NCBI GenBank assembly: GCA_037147415.1
Contig: JBAWVF010000170.1
Location: 1 to 8,046, forward strand
Direction: 5' to 3'
Source of the DNA: BOG-933 sp037147415
GTDB lineage: Bacteria > Pseudomonadota > Alphaproteobacteria > Azospirillales > Azospirillaceae
DNA: 8,046 nucleotides
Both the position numbers and the translations under genes were made by a program. Below are positions 1 through 4,939 of this stretch, piece after piece (within the stretch, counting starts at the first letter, position 1; each line of letters begins with the position of its first letter). The notes under the pieces are model-generated. The model saw only the letters and a program-made list of their open reading frames with translations. It was not told the DNA's origin and did not search any database.

Positions 1-90
1 CAGTTGGCCGAGGGCCGACGGTCTGGCGGGGTGTCTTTCCGCGAGTTCTCCGATGCAGATACGGCCTCTATCTCACCCCGCCGGATGTGA
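1..90 (+). CDS. Possible 3' end of an upstream gene (partial)
   Basis: Reading from base 1, one frame stays open for 29 codons and ends at TGA 88-90. The peptide (QLAEGRRSGGVSFREFSDAD, then TASISPRRM) has ordinary protein composition and looks like a natural C-terminus. The stop lies 16 bases before the next start, a spacing typical of an operon. No family can be recognised from 29 residues. The frame beginning at base 53 is also open here, so this call rests on spacing and composition only. Confidence 0.35.
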   Translation, partial: QLAEGRRSGGVSFREFSDADTASISPRRM

Positions 91-106
91 TCCGGCAACA
101 GGAACG

Positions 107-451
107 ATGGATAGTCACGCTGTCAATTCAGCCAAAATTCATGACCTTGGTCAGCGGGTCGCCCGCTGGCTGCGCCAGACCTACGGTCGCGGCGTTACCA
201 AACACGCAGCCCGCGAGCTGGGGGTATCGCCCGGCACGGTCAAGACGTGGCTGTCCGGCCGGGCCCCGACCACGCCCCACCTTCACGCGATGGCGGGGCG
301 CTGGGGCTGGCGCTTTATCCGTCACGCCTACGAAGGCGCGTGCGGACGGCCGGCCTTCGAAGACCGGCTTGAGCGGCTGGAGACGACAATTGATCGGCTT
401 GGCGCCGCGCTGCCGGCCCTGATCAGCTCCGAGAACAGGAGGGGGGCATGA
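107..451 (+). CDS. Small phage helix-turn-helix protein
   Basis: A 114-residue protein from ATG 107. An in-frame ATG at 53 would add 18 residues of low-complexity character, and I prefer 107 because AGGA lies just upstream (100-103, though only three bases away) and because 107 follows the upstream stop closely. Residues about 25-50 (KHAARELGVSPGTVKTWLSG) read as a helix-turn-helix: a first helix, the turn LGVSPGT, and a recognition helix. The following RWGWRF motif and the C-terminal heptad-like stretch (RLERLETTIDRL) suggest a short coiled coil for dimerisation. I infer a small DNA-binding regulator of phage early genes. The 3' end overlaps the next gene by ATGA, so the two are translationally coupled. 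No exact family is claimed. Confidence 0.7.
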   Translation: MDSHAVNSAKIHDLGQRVARWLRQTYGRGVTKHAARELGVSPGTVKTWLSGRAPTTPHLHAMAGRWGWRFIRHAYEGACGRPAFEDRLERLETTIDRLGAALPALISSENRRGA

Positions 452-687
452 GCAACACATCTAAGGAGATAGCCGTGCTCACTCGATTCCCTGCCGTGCT
501 GACGGTGGCTGATGCTGGTTGGCATAGGTTGACCGGCCCGGCCCCGATGTCGGACGCGGCGCGCGTGGCATTGGCCCGCCTGCTCGATGATCCCGCACGG
601 CGGTCAGGACCGGCCGAGGGCGCGATCACCGGGAATCCGGGCTTCGACCAGGGCCGCCACCAGCTCGCGGAAAATCTCGGAGCGTAG
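448..687 (+). CDS. Hypothetical small protein, coupled to the HTH gene
   Basis: A 79-residue ORF whose ATG overlaps the stop of the HTH gene (ATGA). It is preceded by a strong Shine-Dalgarno sequence, AGGAGG at 437-442, five bases from the start, so initiation here is very plausible. The first 50 residues look protein-like (VLTVADAGWHRL, MSDAARVALARLLDD). The last 28 residues are encoded opposite the 3' end of a convergent gene and have a glycine-rich, shadow-like composition. One explanation is that the original 3' part was lost and the frame now runs into its neighbour. No domain or membrane segment is recognised. Confidence 0.45.
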   Translation: MSNTSKEIAVLTRFPAVLTVADAGWHRLTGPAPMSDAARVALARLLDDPARRSGPAEGAITGNPGFDQGRHQLAENLGA

Positions 688-819
688 GCCAATGGTCACC
701 GGAGTGCCTTCGTTATCGATCAACGTCAACAGACAGGCGATGCCGTGATGGTCGTCGGGGTTTTCAGCAACGTACAGAGCGCCGAAGCGGGCGGGAACGA
801 AATGAACGGCATGGCTCAT
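604..819 (-). CDS. Hypothetical 71-residue protein, leftward
   Basis: I start this gene at the CAT at 817-819 because AAGGAG (complement of 826-831) sits six bases upstream, a textbook ribosome binding site. The frame is open back to 894, but that extension has no comparable site. The protein (MSHAVHFVPARFGALYVAEN at its start) has a predicted beta-rich first half with a conserved-looking core (HHGIACLLTLIDNEG) and a C-terminal helix (RSEIFRELVAALVEA). No family is recognised. It is divergent from the methyltransferase gene, with about 80 bases between the starts, and its last 84 bases overlap the 3' end of the convergent rightward gene. The good ribosome binding site makes it the likelier of the two overlapping genes. 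Confidence 0.6.
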   Translation of the reverse strand: MSHAVHFVPARFGALYVAENPDDHHGIACLLTLIDNEGTPVTIGLRSEIFRELVAALVEARIPGDRALGRS

Positions 820-905
820 GGCGGACTCCTTATGCGGGATCGGGGGGACCGACCCGACCCGGCACGATATCAGCCGGTGCGCATTGCGCGCCATGGGATT
901 TGGCC

Positions 906-1487
906 ATGACCGTGCTCGATCTGCGTCCGCGTGACTGGCCGTTCGGTGATTTGCTGCCGGGACGGTACTCGGTCATTCTGGCGGACCCGCCTTGGCGGTT
1001 CGCGCTCCATTCGGCGGCGGGCGAGGACAAGTCGCCGCAGGCGCATTACAGCTGCATGGAATCGGCGGCCATCCGGTCGTTGCCGGTCGGTGAGTTGGCG
1101 GCCGCACATTGCCTGCTGTGGATGTGGGCGACGGCGCCGCTGTTGCCCGAGGCGATCGAGGTCATGCGCGCCTGGGGGTTCACCTACAAGACGATGGGAA
1201 CCTGGGGCAAGCTGTCCAAGCTCGGGACAGCGGCGGCGTTCGGGACCGGCTACATCCTGCGCTCGGTGCGCAACCTGATCCTGGCGCCGATCCGCGAGCA
1301 TTCACGCAAGCCTGAGCAACAATACCACGACATCGATGAACTGATCCCAGGCGGCGACCGGTGCGAGCTGTTCGCGCGCGCCTGCCGGCCGGGGTGGGAT
1401 GTTTGGGGGAACCAGACCGATCGGTTTGCGCCGACGCCCGATCACACCGTGACCACCGCAACCGAGGAGACCGACCATGCCGCCTGA
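906..1487 (+). CDS. MT-A70 family adenine-N6 DNA methyltransferase
   Basis: An MT-A70-like methyltransferase that would transfer a methyl group from S-adenosylmethionine to adenine N6 in DNA, probably protecting phage DNA from restriction or marking it. The catalytic motif DPPW is at residues 27-30 (YSVILADPPW). Other hallmarks are LLWMWATAPLL near residues 69-79, EVMRAWGF, AFGTGY, and the C-terminal EHSRKPE and ELFARACRPGWDVWGNQ signatures. ATG 906 is chosen; TTG 900 is in frame and would add two residues. GGGA at 895-898 is the only ribosome-binding hint. From memory of the family, AFGTGY is usually followed by a hydrophobic strand and a G-x-P loop before the VRNLI...REHSRKP block; here RS joins directly to VRNLI, suggesting an in-frame internal loss of perhaps 15-25 residues. 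Activity is therefore uncertain. It overlaps the next gene by 11 bases. Confidence 0.88.
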   Translation: MTVLDLRPRDWPFGDLLPGRYSVILADPPWRFALHSAAGEDKSPQAHYSCMESAAIRSLPVGELAAAHCLLWMWATAPLLPEAIEVMRAWGFTYKTMGTWGKLSKLGTAAAFGTGYILRSVRNLILAPIREHSRKPEQQYHDIDELIPGGDRCELFARACRPGWDVWGNQTDRFAPTPDHTVTTATEETDHAA

Positions 1488-1848
1488 CTCCCGCGATAGA
1501 GCCTATCACATCACCGGTCTGGTGCCGTTGCTGCAAACCCTGGCCGGAAGCGGGATCGCCATTTCGCTCGACGAGGATTTAACCGAGCTGGTCGAAAAAC
1601 TGCGCGCGGGGCTCGACCGCGACAATGTCAAATGTCAGGGCGAGATGGTGATCTCGCTCAAAATCGTGGCCGATATCAACGGCGCGCTCGATGTCGGCCT
1701 GACCTCGAAGCTGAAGCTGCCGACCCGGACGGCTCCGCCGAAAGAGCGGCTGTTTGTCGATGCCGACGGCAATCTGACCACCCAAAACCCCAACCGGGGC
1801 ACGATGTTCGAGGGACATGACCTTGGACGCCGCACCAGTGCCAACTGA
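1477..1848 (+). CDS. Conserved phage protein paired with DUF2303
   Basis: A 123-residue soluble protein starting inside the end of the methyltransferase gene, with GAGGAGA at 1464-1470 six bases upstream. The N-terminal third is helical (ITGLVPLLQTL, LTELVEKLRAGL). The middle is a beta strand block of alternating hydrophobics (GEMVISLKIVADINGALDVG). The C-terminal part carries the pattern PP-x-ERLFVDADGNLTTQNP. I recognise this overall layout (beta block, proline-rich turn, 'FxDxDGNLTxQNP' tail) from small phage proteins encoded immediately before DUF2303 genes, which is its position here. No biochemical role is known to me; the fixed pairing suggests a shared early function or complex. Confidence 0.75.
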   Translation: MPPDSRDRAYHITGLVPLLQTLAGSGIAISLDEDLTELVEKLRAGLDRDNVKCQGEMVISLKIVADINGALDVGLTSKLKLPTRTAPPKERLFVDADGNLTTQNPNRGTMFEGHDLGRRTSAN

Positions 1849-1865
1849 AGTCGAGGATGTGAATC

Positions 1866-2987
1866 ATGGAAGCTCAGAATACCGCCGCCACCCGCTATAG
1901 CGCGGTCGATGTCGGCGCCCTGCTGGAAAAGTTCGGCGCGCTGATCGAAGACAACCAGAAACCGTCGATGATCGCCCTGCCCGATGTGGCCGGTCTGCCG
2001 GTCCCGGCGAACCTGCACGCGGTGCTGCTGCCCAAGGGCCGGAGCGTGGTCAGCCTGAAGTCGCTGCTGGACGACTATCTGGAGCGGCCGGAGCGCATTT
2101 GTGCCAATGCTACCGTGCTGACGCTCGACAGTTTTGCCGACTATATGATACGATTTTACAGGGACGACTCCGCCGTCTTCATCGATAACGGCAACGGCCG
2201 GCCGTCGATGGTCGGTCTGATCGACTATCACGGGCAAGGGGCGTCAGCCGCTCCGTCATTTTGCACCCACAGCGTGCGCTATGATTTTCCGCTGTCACCG
2301 CAGTTTGCGGCATGGCAGTCCGCCACCGCCCGCTCGGCCCGGGCCGAGACCCTGATGACGCAGGCTGAGTTCGCCGAGTTTTTGCAGGACCGCGAATTCG
2401 ATTTGGAAAATCCGCCGGTCGACTGGTCGGGCATCCCCGAGGAAGAGCTGCGGACCGTGTTCGAGCTGCTCAACATCCGGCCCGACATCGGCGCCACCGA
2501 CGACCGCAACCCGGCGCTGTTGCCGGCGGTCGGCACCGTGGCCGACAGCACCGACGAACGGCCGCTGACCGCGCTGGACAAGCTGCGCAAAAAGCGTTTC
2601 GGCCGGTTGTCCGATCTCAATACCCTGGCCCGCGGGATCGAAATCAGCGTCGGTCAGAAGTTCAGTCAAGCGGTCGATCCGCGCACCGGAGAGCGCACCG
2701 TGTCCTTCGCCGAAGAGCATTCCGGCGCGCAAAGCCGCGACGGGCGCAAGATCACGGTGCCCGAGCTGTTCCTGATTTACATCCCGGTGTTCGACGCCGC
2801 CCCGCCGCAGCTTTTACCGGTGCGGCTGTTCTATCGGACCCGGGGCGACAGCCTCAAATGGGGCGTGCAGCTGATCGACACCGCGCGCCTGGTACGCCGG
2901 GCGGTCGAGGCCGCCGCTGACAAGCTCCACACCGACACCGCGCTGCCGGTTTATTTCGGCCGTCCCGGGCTGTCGAAACCGGCGTGA
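1866..2987 (+). CDS. DUF2303 (YfdQ-like) phage protein
   Basis: A 373-residue soluble protein resembling the DUF2303 family, which includes the E. coli prophage protein YfdQ. Supporting segments are LTLDSFADYMIRFYRDDSAVFIDN (about residues 85-108), a strand ending in SMVGLIDYH, SPQFAAWQ, then the characteristic QAEFAEFLQDREFDL near residue 180. The C-terminal half holds ISVGQKFSQAVDPRTGERTV followed by the predicted beta strands IPVFDAAPPQLLPVRLFYR. It is longer than the roughly 270-300 residues I recall for the enterobacterial member. GAGG at 1853-1856 serves as ribosome binding site. It is the last rightward gene before the leftward cargo region and was probably co-transcribed with the two preceding genes. 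The molecular function of the family is unknown to me. Confidence 0.85.
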   Translation: MEAQNTAATRYSAVDVGALLEKFGALIEDNQKPSMIALPDVAGLPVPANLHAVLLPKGRSVVSLKSLLDDYLERPERICANATVLTLDSFADYMIRFYRDDSAVFIDNGNGRPSMVGLIDYHGQGASAAPSFCTHSVRYDFPLSPQFAAWQSATARSARAETLMTQAEFAEFLQDREFDLENPPVDWSGIPEEELRTVFELLNIRPDIGATDDRNPALLPAVGTVADSTDERPLTALDKLRKKRFGRLSDLNTLARGIEISVGQKFSQAVDPRTGERTVSFAEEHSGAQSRDGRKITVPELFLIYIPVFDAAPPQLLPVRLFYRTRGDSLKWGVQLIDTARLVRRAVEAAADKLHTDTALPVYFGRPGLSKPA

Positions 2988-3039
2988 GGCGATAACGCAG
3001 ATACTCGCCGCGCTTGAGCCGCCCATTCTAACCAAGAAA

Positions 3040-3057
3040 GGGGTGCTCTGATCGGGG
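3040..3057 (+). repeat. Degenerate third copy of the primase-start repeat
   Basis: The first ten bases, GGGGTGCTCT, are identical to the core of the perfect repeat at 3859-3884 and 4620-4645, and 14 of 18 bases match overall. In all three places the reading GVL followed shortly by a stop occurs. It marks the left edge of the leftward gene block. The match could be chance, as it was noticed after the fact. Confidence 0.4.
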
Positions 3058-3078
3058 CGCGGCGAGGGGCCGGAACAA

Positions 3079-3113
3079 TCCCGCGGGCGGTATTTCCCGC
3101 CGCAATCGCGGGA
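3079..3113 (-). terminator. Compound hairpin, possible leftward terminator
   Basis: TCCCGCG (3079-3085) pairs perfectly with CGCGGGA (3107-3113), and inside it GGCGG (3086-3090) pairs with CCGCC (3097-3101) around a six-base loop TATTTC, leaving the bulge GCAAT. On the leftward strand the stem is followed by TTGTT, a weak U tract. It lies about 90 bases beyond the stop of the leftward coiled-coil gene and could also hinder rightward readthrough from DUF2303. Confidence 0.5.
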
Positions 3114-3203
3114 CTCGGCAGTCGCTCCCGGCCATTCATCAATTCGTGCGAGGTATGTGATAATGCGTGTGGCCTTGCATGATTCAGACGGCACGGGCTC
3201 TCT

Positions 3204-3416
3204 TCACGACGTCCGGCGTTCTTCCGGAGTGGCCGGGACCGCCGCCAGCCGCGTCGGAATCAGTGCGGCGATGTATCGCCCCTGTTCATCCAGGCGCTTG
3301 TCGATGCCGGCAAGATGCTCGTTGATGACCCGCAATTCCGTCCGCACTTCAATGCGAAACTCGTCGATCTTGGCGACCAGCTTGGCAAGCATCGCTTTCA
3401 GTTCATCGTCGCTCAT
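3204..3416 (-). CDS. Small coiled-coil protein, leftward (copy 1)
   Basis: A 70-residue soluble protein. Residues 3-45 form one long amphipathic helix rich in K, E and R with heptad-spaced L/I/V (DDELKAMLAKLVAKIDEFRI, then LRVINEHLAGIDKRLDEQGR), so a coiled-coil oligomer is likely. The tail (YIAALIPTRLAAVPATPEERRTS) is proline-rich. The start is set by CAT 3414-3416 with AAGGAG six to eight bases upstream. It resembles the next leftward gene in size, layout and leader. No function is known to me. It runs against the phage operon, which is typical of a separately expressed cargo gene. Confidence 0.7.
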   Translation of the reverse strand: MSDDELKAMLAKLVAKIDEFRIEVRTELRVINEHLAGIDKRLDEQGRYIAALIPTRLAAVPATPEERRTS

Positions 3417-3441
3417 GGTTCACGCTCCTTCGGATTCCACC

Positions 3442-3447
3442 ATCATA
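3442..3447 (-). promoter_or_regulatory. Candidate -10 box for coiled-coil gene 1
   Basis: On the leftward strand the sequence is TATGAT, a five-of-six match to the sigma-70 -10 consensus, 25 bases before the start codon. The -35 position, 17 bases further upstream, reads TGGCCT and is poor. The call rests on the -10 box and the short leader. Confidence 0.35.
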
Positions 3448-3501
3448 AACCGCTTGACGCCGGGAGGCCATGGGCGCCCCTCGCCTTTGGGCGGTTGCGG
3501 G

Positions 3502-3723
3502 TCACCCGGTCCCGGTGCGGCGCGGCTCTGGCGGAGAATAGGCAATCGGCACCGGCAGTCGGCCGTACAGATCGCTGATGCGGGCACTCATCTGCCGCAT
3601 CTCACCCCGCATCTCGCCCTTCAGTTCGGCGACTTCCAATTCGACCGCCCGCAGCCGGGCATCCAGTCCGCGCGTCAGTTCGATCAGCAGATCAAGCTTC
3701 GCGACAACGCTCGGGTCTTCCAT
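3502..3723 (-). CDS. Small coiled-coil protein, leftward (copy 2)
   Basis: A 73-residue soluble protein. Residues 5-50 form a continuous amphipathic helix with heptad leucines and valines (VVAKLDLLIELTRGLDARL, AVELEVAELKGEMRGEMRQM), predicting a coiled coil, followed by a short proline-containing tail (GRLPVPIAYSPPEPRRTGTG). The start at 3723 is supported by AAGGAAA just upstream (complement of 3728-3734) and by a good promoter further up. The architecture (helix, proline tail ending PE-x-RRT) matches the neighbouring 70-residue gene 85 bases downstream, so the two may be old tandem duplicates. No domain family or enzymatic motif is visible. Confidence 0.7.
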   Translation of the reverse strand: MEDPSVVAKLDLLIELTRGLDARLRAVELEVAELKGEMRGEMRQMSARISDLYGRLPVPIAYSPPEPRRTGTG

Positions 3724-3750
3724 GGCATTTCCTTAATCCAGGACTTTTCC

Positions 3751-3779
3751 AATATACCATCGTCGACATCGGGAGTCCA
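3751..3779 (-). promoter_or_regulatory. Sigma-70-like promoter for coiled-coil gene 2
   Basis: On the leftward strand TGGACT (complement of 3774-3779) and TATATT (complement of 3751-3756) are separated by exactly 17 bases. The -35 matches TTGACA at four of six positions and the -10 matches TATAAT at five of six. The start codon follows 27 bases later. This gives the small gene expression independent of the rightward phage operon. Confidence 0.55.
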
Positions 3780-3858
3780 CGATCACCGGTTGCGTACTGC
3801 CAACGGCGGCCAAGCGGTCAGCCGGTCCCTGGATTACACGCCGTTACCTCGGCCCGAT

Positions 3859-3884
3859 GGCGGGGTGCTCTCATGACGGTTCCG
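3859..3884 (+). repeat. 26-bp perfect direct repeat, left copy
   Basis: This copy contains the core GGGGTGCTCTCATGACGG and is identical over 26 bases to 4620-4645, where it carries the ribosome-binding region, ATG and first codons (MTVP) of the primase gene. Here it leads into no convincing gene: the frame from 3873 is antisense to higA and higB. The sequences flanking the two copies differ immediately outside, so the boundary is sharp. The seven bases GGCCATC occur just after this copy (3884-3890) and just before the right copy (4613-4619). Confidence 0.9.
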
Positions 3885-3923
3885 GCCATCTCACAACAGG
3901 CGGGCGCCATGGTGATTTTCGGA

Positions 3924-4217
3924 TTACGCCGCCGCGCGCGGTTTGATTTCCGCCAGATCAGGGGCCTTGGCGGCACCGACCGCAAGGTCGTACAGCGTTT
4001 GCAGATTCATCCAGAATTCCGGGCCGGTGTTGAAATAACGGCCAAGGCGCAGCGCGGTGTCGGCGGTAACCGGTGTTTCACACCGGGCCAGCCGCTCAAT
4101 GCGGGTGCGCGGCACGCGACAGTCGCGCGCCACCGTGTAGGGCGCGAGGTCGAGCGGAACCAGGAATTCTTCTTGCAGGATTTCGCCGGGGTGAACCGGG
4201 GGATTGGGGCCGATCAT
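3924..4217 (-). CDS. higA: HigA-family antitoxin
   Basis: A 97-residue Xre-type HTH antitoxin of the HigA/VapI family. The N-terminal signature PPVHPGEILQEEFLVPL is typical, followed by an HTH region (YTVARDCRVPRTRIERLARC) and the family block TADTALRLGRYFNTGPEFWM and NLQTLYDL. Length matches complete family members. It neutralises the co-encoded HigB toxin by direct binding and usually represses its own operon. It lies 24 bases downstream of higB on the same strand, toxin first, the usual hig order. GGGAGG in the gap is the likely ribosome binding site. The gene lies inside a segment bounded by a 26-bp direct repeat. Confidence 0.92.
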   Translation of the reverse strand: MIGPNPPVHPGEILQEEFLVPLDLAPYTVARDCRVPRTRIERLARCETPVTADTALRLGRYFNTGPEFWMNLQTLYDLAVGAAKAPDLAEIKPRAAA

Positions 4218-4241
4218 CTTTACTCTGCCTCCCGTGATCCA

Positions 4242-4523
4242 TTAGTGATAGTCAACAAATTCAATGTCCTCGGCGCAGCCATCGTGCCAAACGAAGCAAA
4301 TGCGCCATTGGTCATTGACGCGAATGCTGTGCTGTCCGATGCGATCGCCCTTCAAAGCTTCCAGGCGATTGCCGGGCGGCTGCCTCAGGGCGTTCAGGTC
4401 GATGGCGGCGGCCAACATGGCCAGTTTGCGTTGCGCGGCGCGAAGAAGGTTTGCCGGAAATCCCTTGGGGGCTTCGCCGTTCCACACGGCTTCCGTCATC
4501 TTGTTCTTGAAGTTCCGGATCAT
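4242..4523 (-). CDS. higB: HigB-family mRNA interferase toxin
   Basis: A 93-residue RelE-superfamily toxin of the HigB type, which cleaves mRNA on the ribosome and halts translation. Family signatures are the start MIRNFKNKMTEAVWNGEAP, the central RLEALKGDRIGQHSIRVNDQ and WRICFVW, and the terminal IEFVDYH, including the conserved C-terminal histidine. Full length for the family. The start at 4523 has only a weak ribosome binding site (a G-rich stretch GCGGGGCGG upstream). An operator-like inverted repeat and promoter lie directly upstream. In a prophage such a pair commonly stabilises the element or acts in phage defence by abortive infection; which applies here cannot be told. Confidence 0.92.
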   Translation of the reverse strand: MIRNFKNKMTEAVWNGEAPKGFPANLLRAAQRKLAMLAAAIDLNALRQPPGNRLEALKGDRIGQHSIRVNDQWRICFVWHDGCAEDIEFVDYH

Positions 4524-4551
4524 CTTTGCCGCCCCGCACCTGATAGCAAGA

Positions 4552-4605
4552 ACGTATCATGTTGCGATACGCAAAGCAAGGCAAAAGTATCTCGGCATGA
4601 TACGT
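4552..4605 (-). promoter_or_regulatory. higBA promoter and operator
   Basis: ACGTATCATG (4552-4561) and CATGATACGT (4596-4605) form a perfect 10-base inverted repeat. Between them lies a second palindrome, TTGCG-ATA-CGCAA (4562-4574). On the leftward strand TTGCCT (complement of 4579-4584) and CATGAT (complement of 4556-4561) are 17 bases apart and can serve as -35 and -10, so the -10 overlaps an operator arm. This is the layout expected for autorepression by HigA or the HigBA complex. Confidence 0.6.
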
Positions 4606-4619
4606 ATTTTGCGGCCATC

Positions 4620-4645
4620 GGCGGGGTGCTCTCATGACGGTTCCG
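4620..4645 (+). repeat. 26-bp perfect direct repeat, right copy
   Basis: Identical to 3859-3884. This copy contains the G-rich leader, the ATG at 4634 and the first codons of the zinc-finger primase ORF. Together the two copies bracket a 735-base segment holding higB, higA and their promoter. Confidence 0.9.
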
Positions 4646-4939
4646 CACGAGTTTCTCGAGGAACTGCGCGCCCGCCTTGCGGTTTCCGAGGTGGTGGCGC
4701 GGCAGGGGGTCGTGCTGAAACGGGCCGGACGTGAATTTTCCGGCTGCTGCCCGTTCCATCACGAGAAAACCCCCAGTTTCACGGTCAATGACGCCAAGGG
4801 CTTTTTCCATTGCTTCGGCTGCGGCGCGCATGGCGACGTCATCGGCTTCACCATGCGTTACGGCCGCAGCTTTCCGGAGGCGGTCGAAGAGCTGGCCGCG
4901 ATGGCCGGGATTACGCCTTTCTTCGTAACCGGCTGGTGA
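4634..4939 (+). CDS. DnaG-type primase zinc-finger fragment
   Basis: A 101-residue ORF corresponding to the N-terminal zinc-binding (CHC2) domain of DnaG-like primases, which helps recognise the template start site. The ligands are visible as C39-x2-H42 and C60-x2-C63 in the blocks GCCPFHHEKTPSF and FHCFGCGAHGD; the preceding FLEELRARLAVSEVVARQG is the usual first helix and the following FPEAVEELAAMAGI is the usual end of the domain. Right after this the frame stops, whereas a normal primase continues for roughly 130 residues into the RNA-polymerase N-lobe and then TOPRIM. The TOPRIM continuation is present immediately downstream in another frame. I read this as the 5' part of a primase gene broken by a deletion. 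The start sits in the right copy of the 26-bp repeat. Confidence 0.8.
   Translation: MTVPHEFLEELRARLAVSEVVARQGVVLKRAGREFSGCCPFHHEKTPSFTVNDAKGFFHCFGCGAHGDVIGFTMRYGRSFPEAVEELAAMAGITPFFVTGW

Larger units (their letters stand above)
2988..3203. other. Convergent intergenic region after DUF2303
   Basis: This stretch lies between the end of the rightward DUF2303 gene and the end of the leftward coiled-coil gene. It contains a compound hairpin at 3079-3113 and, at 3040-3057, a partial copy of the repeat found at the primase start. A short frame ending at TGA 3049-3051 reads REAITQILAALEPPILTKKG then VL; it may be a remnant of a gene that once preceded the primase, but it lacks a convincing start. 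No other gene is visible. Confidence 0.5.

Noticed and set aside
820..894. N-terminal extension of the 604-819 leftward gene to 894
   Set aside because: The inner start has AAGGAG at ideal spacing; the extension has none and no protein-like character.
3157..3876. Rightward open frame of 239 codons
   Set aside because: It is antisense to the two leftward coiled-coil genes, which have good ribosome binding sites and promoter boxes; its composition is shadow-like. Its last codons (GGVLS) may be the remnant of an older gene end, but the ORF as a whole is not supported.
3873..4637. Rightward open frame of 254 codons starting MTVP in the left repeat copy
   Set aside because: Beyond the duplicated start it is simply antisense to higA and higB, whose family signatures are unmistakable.
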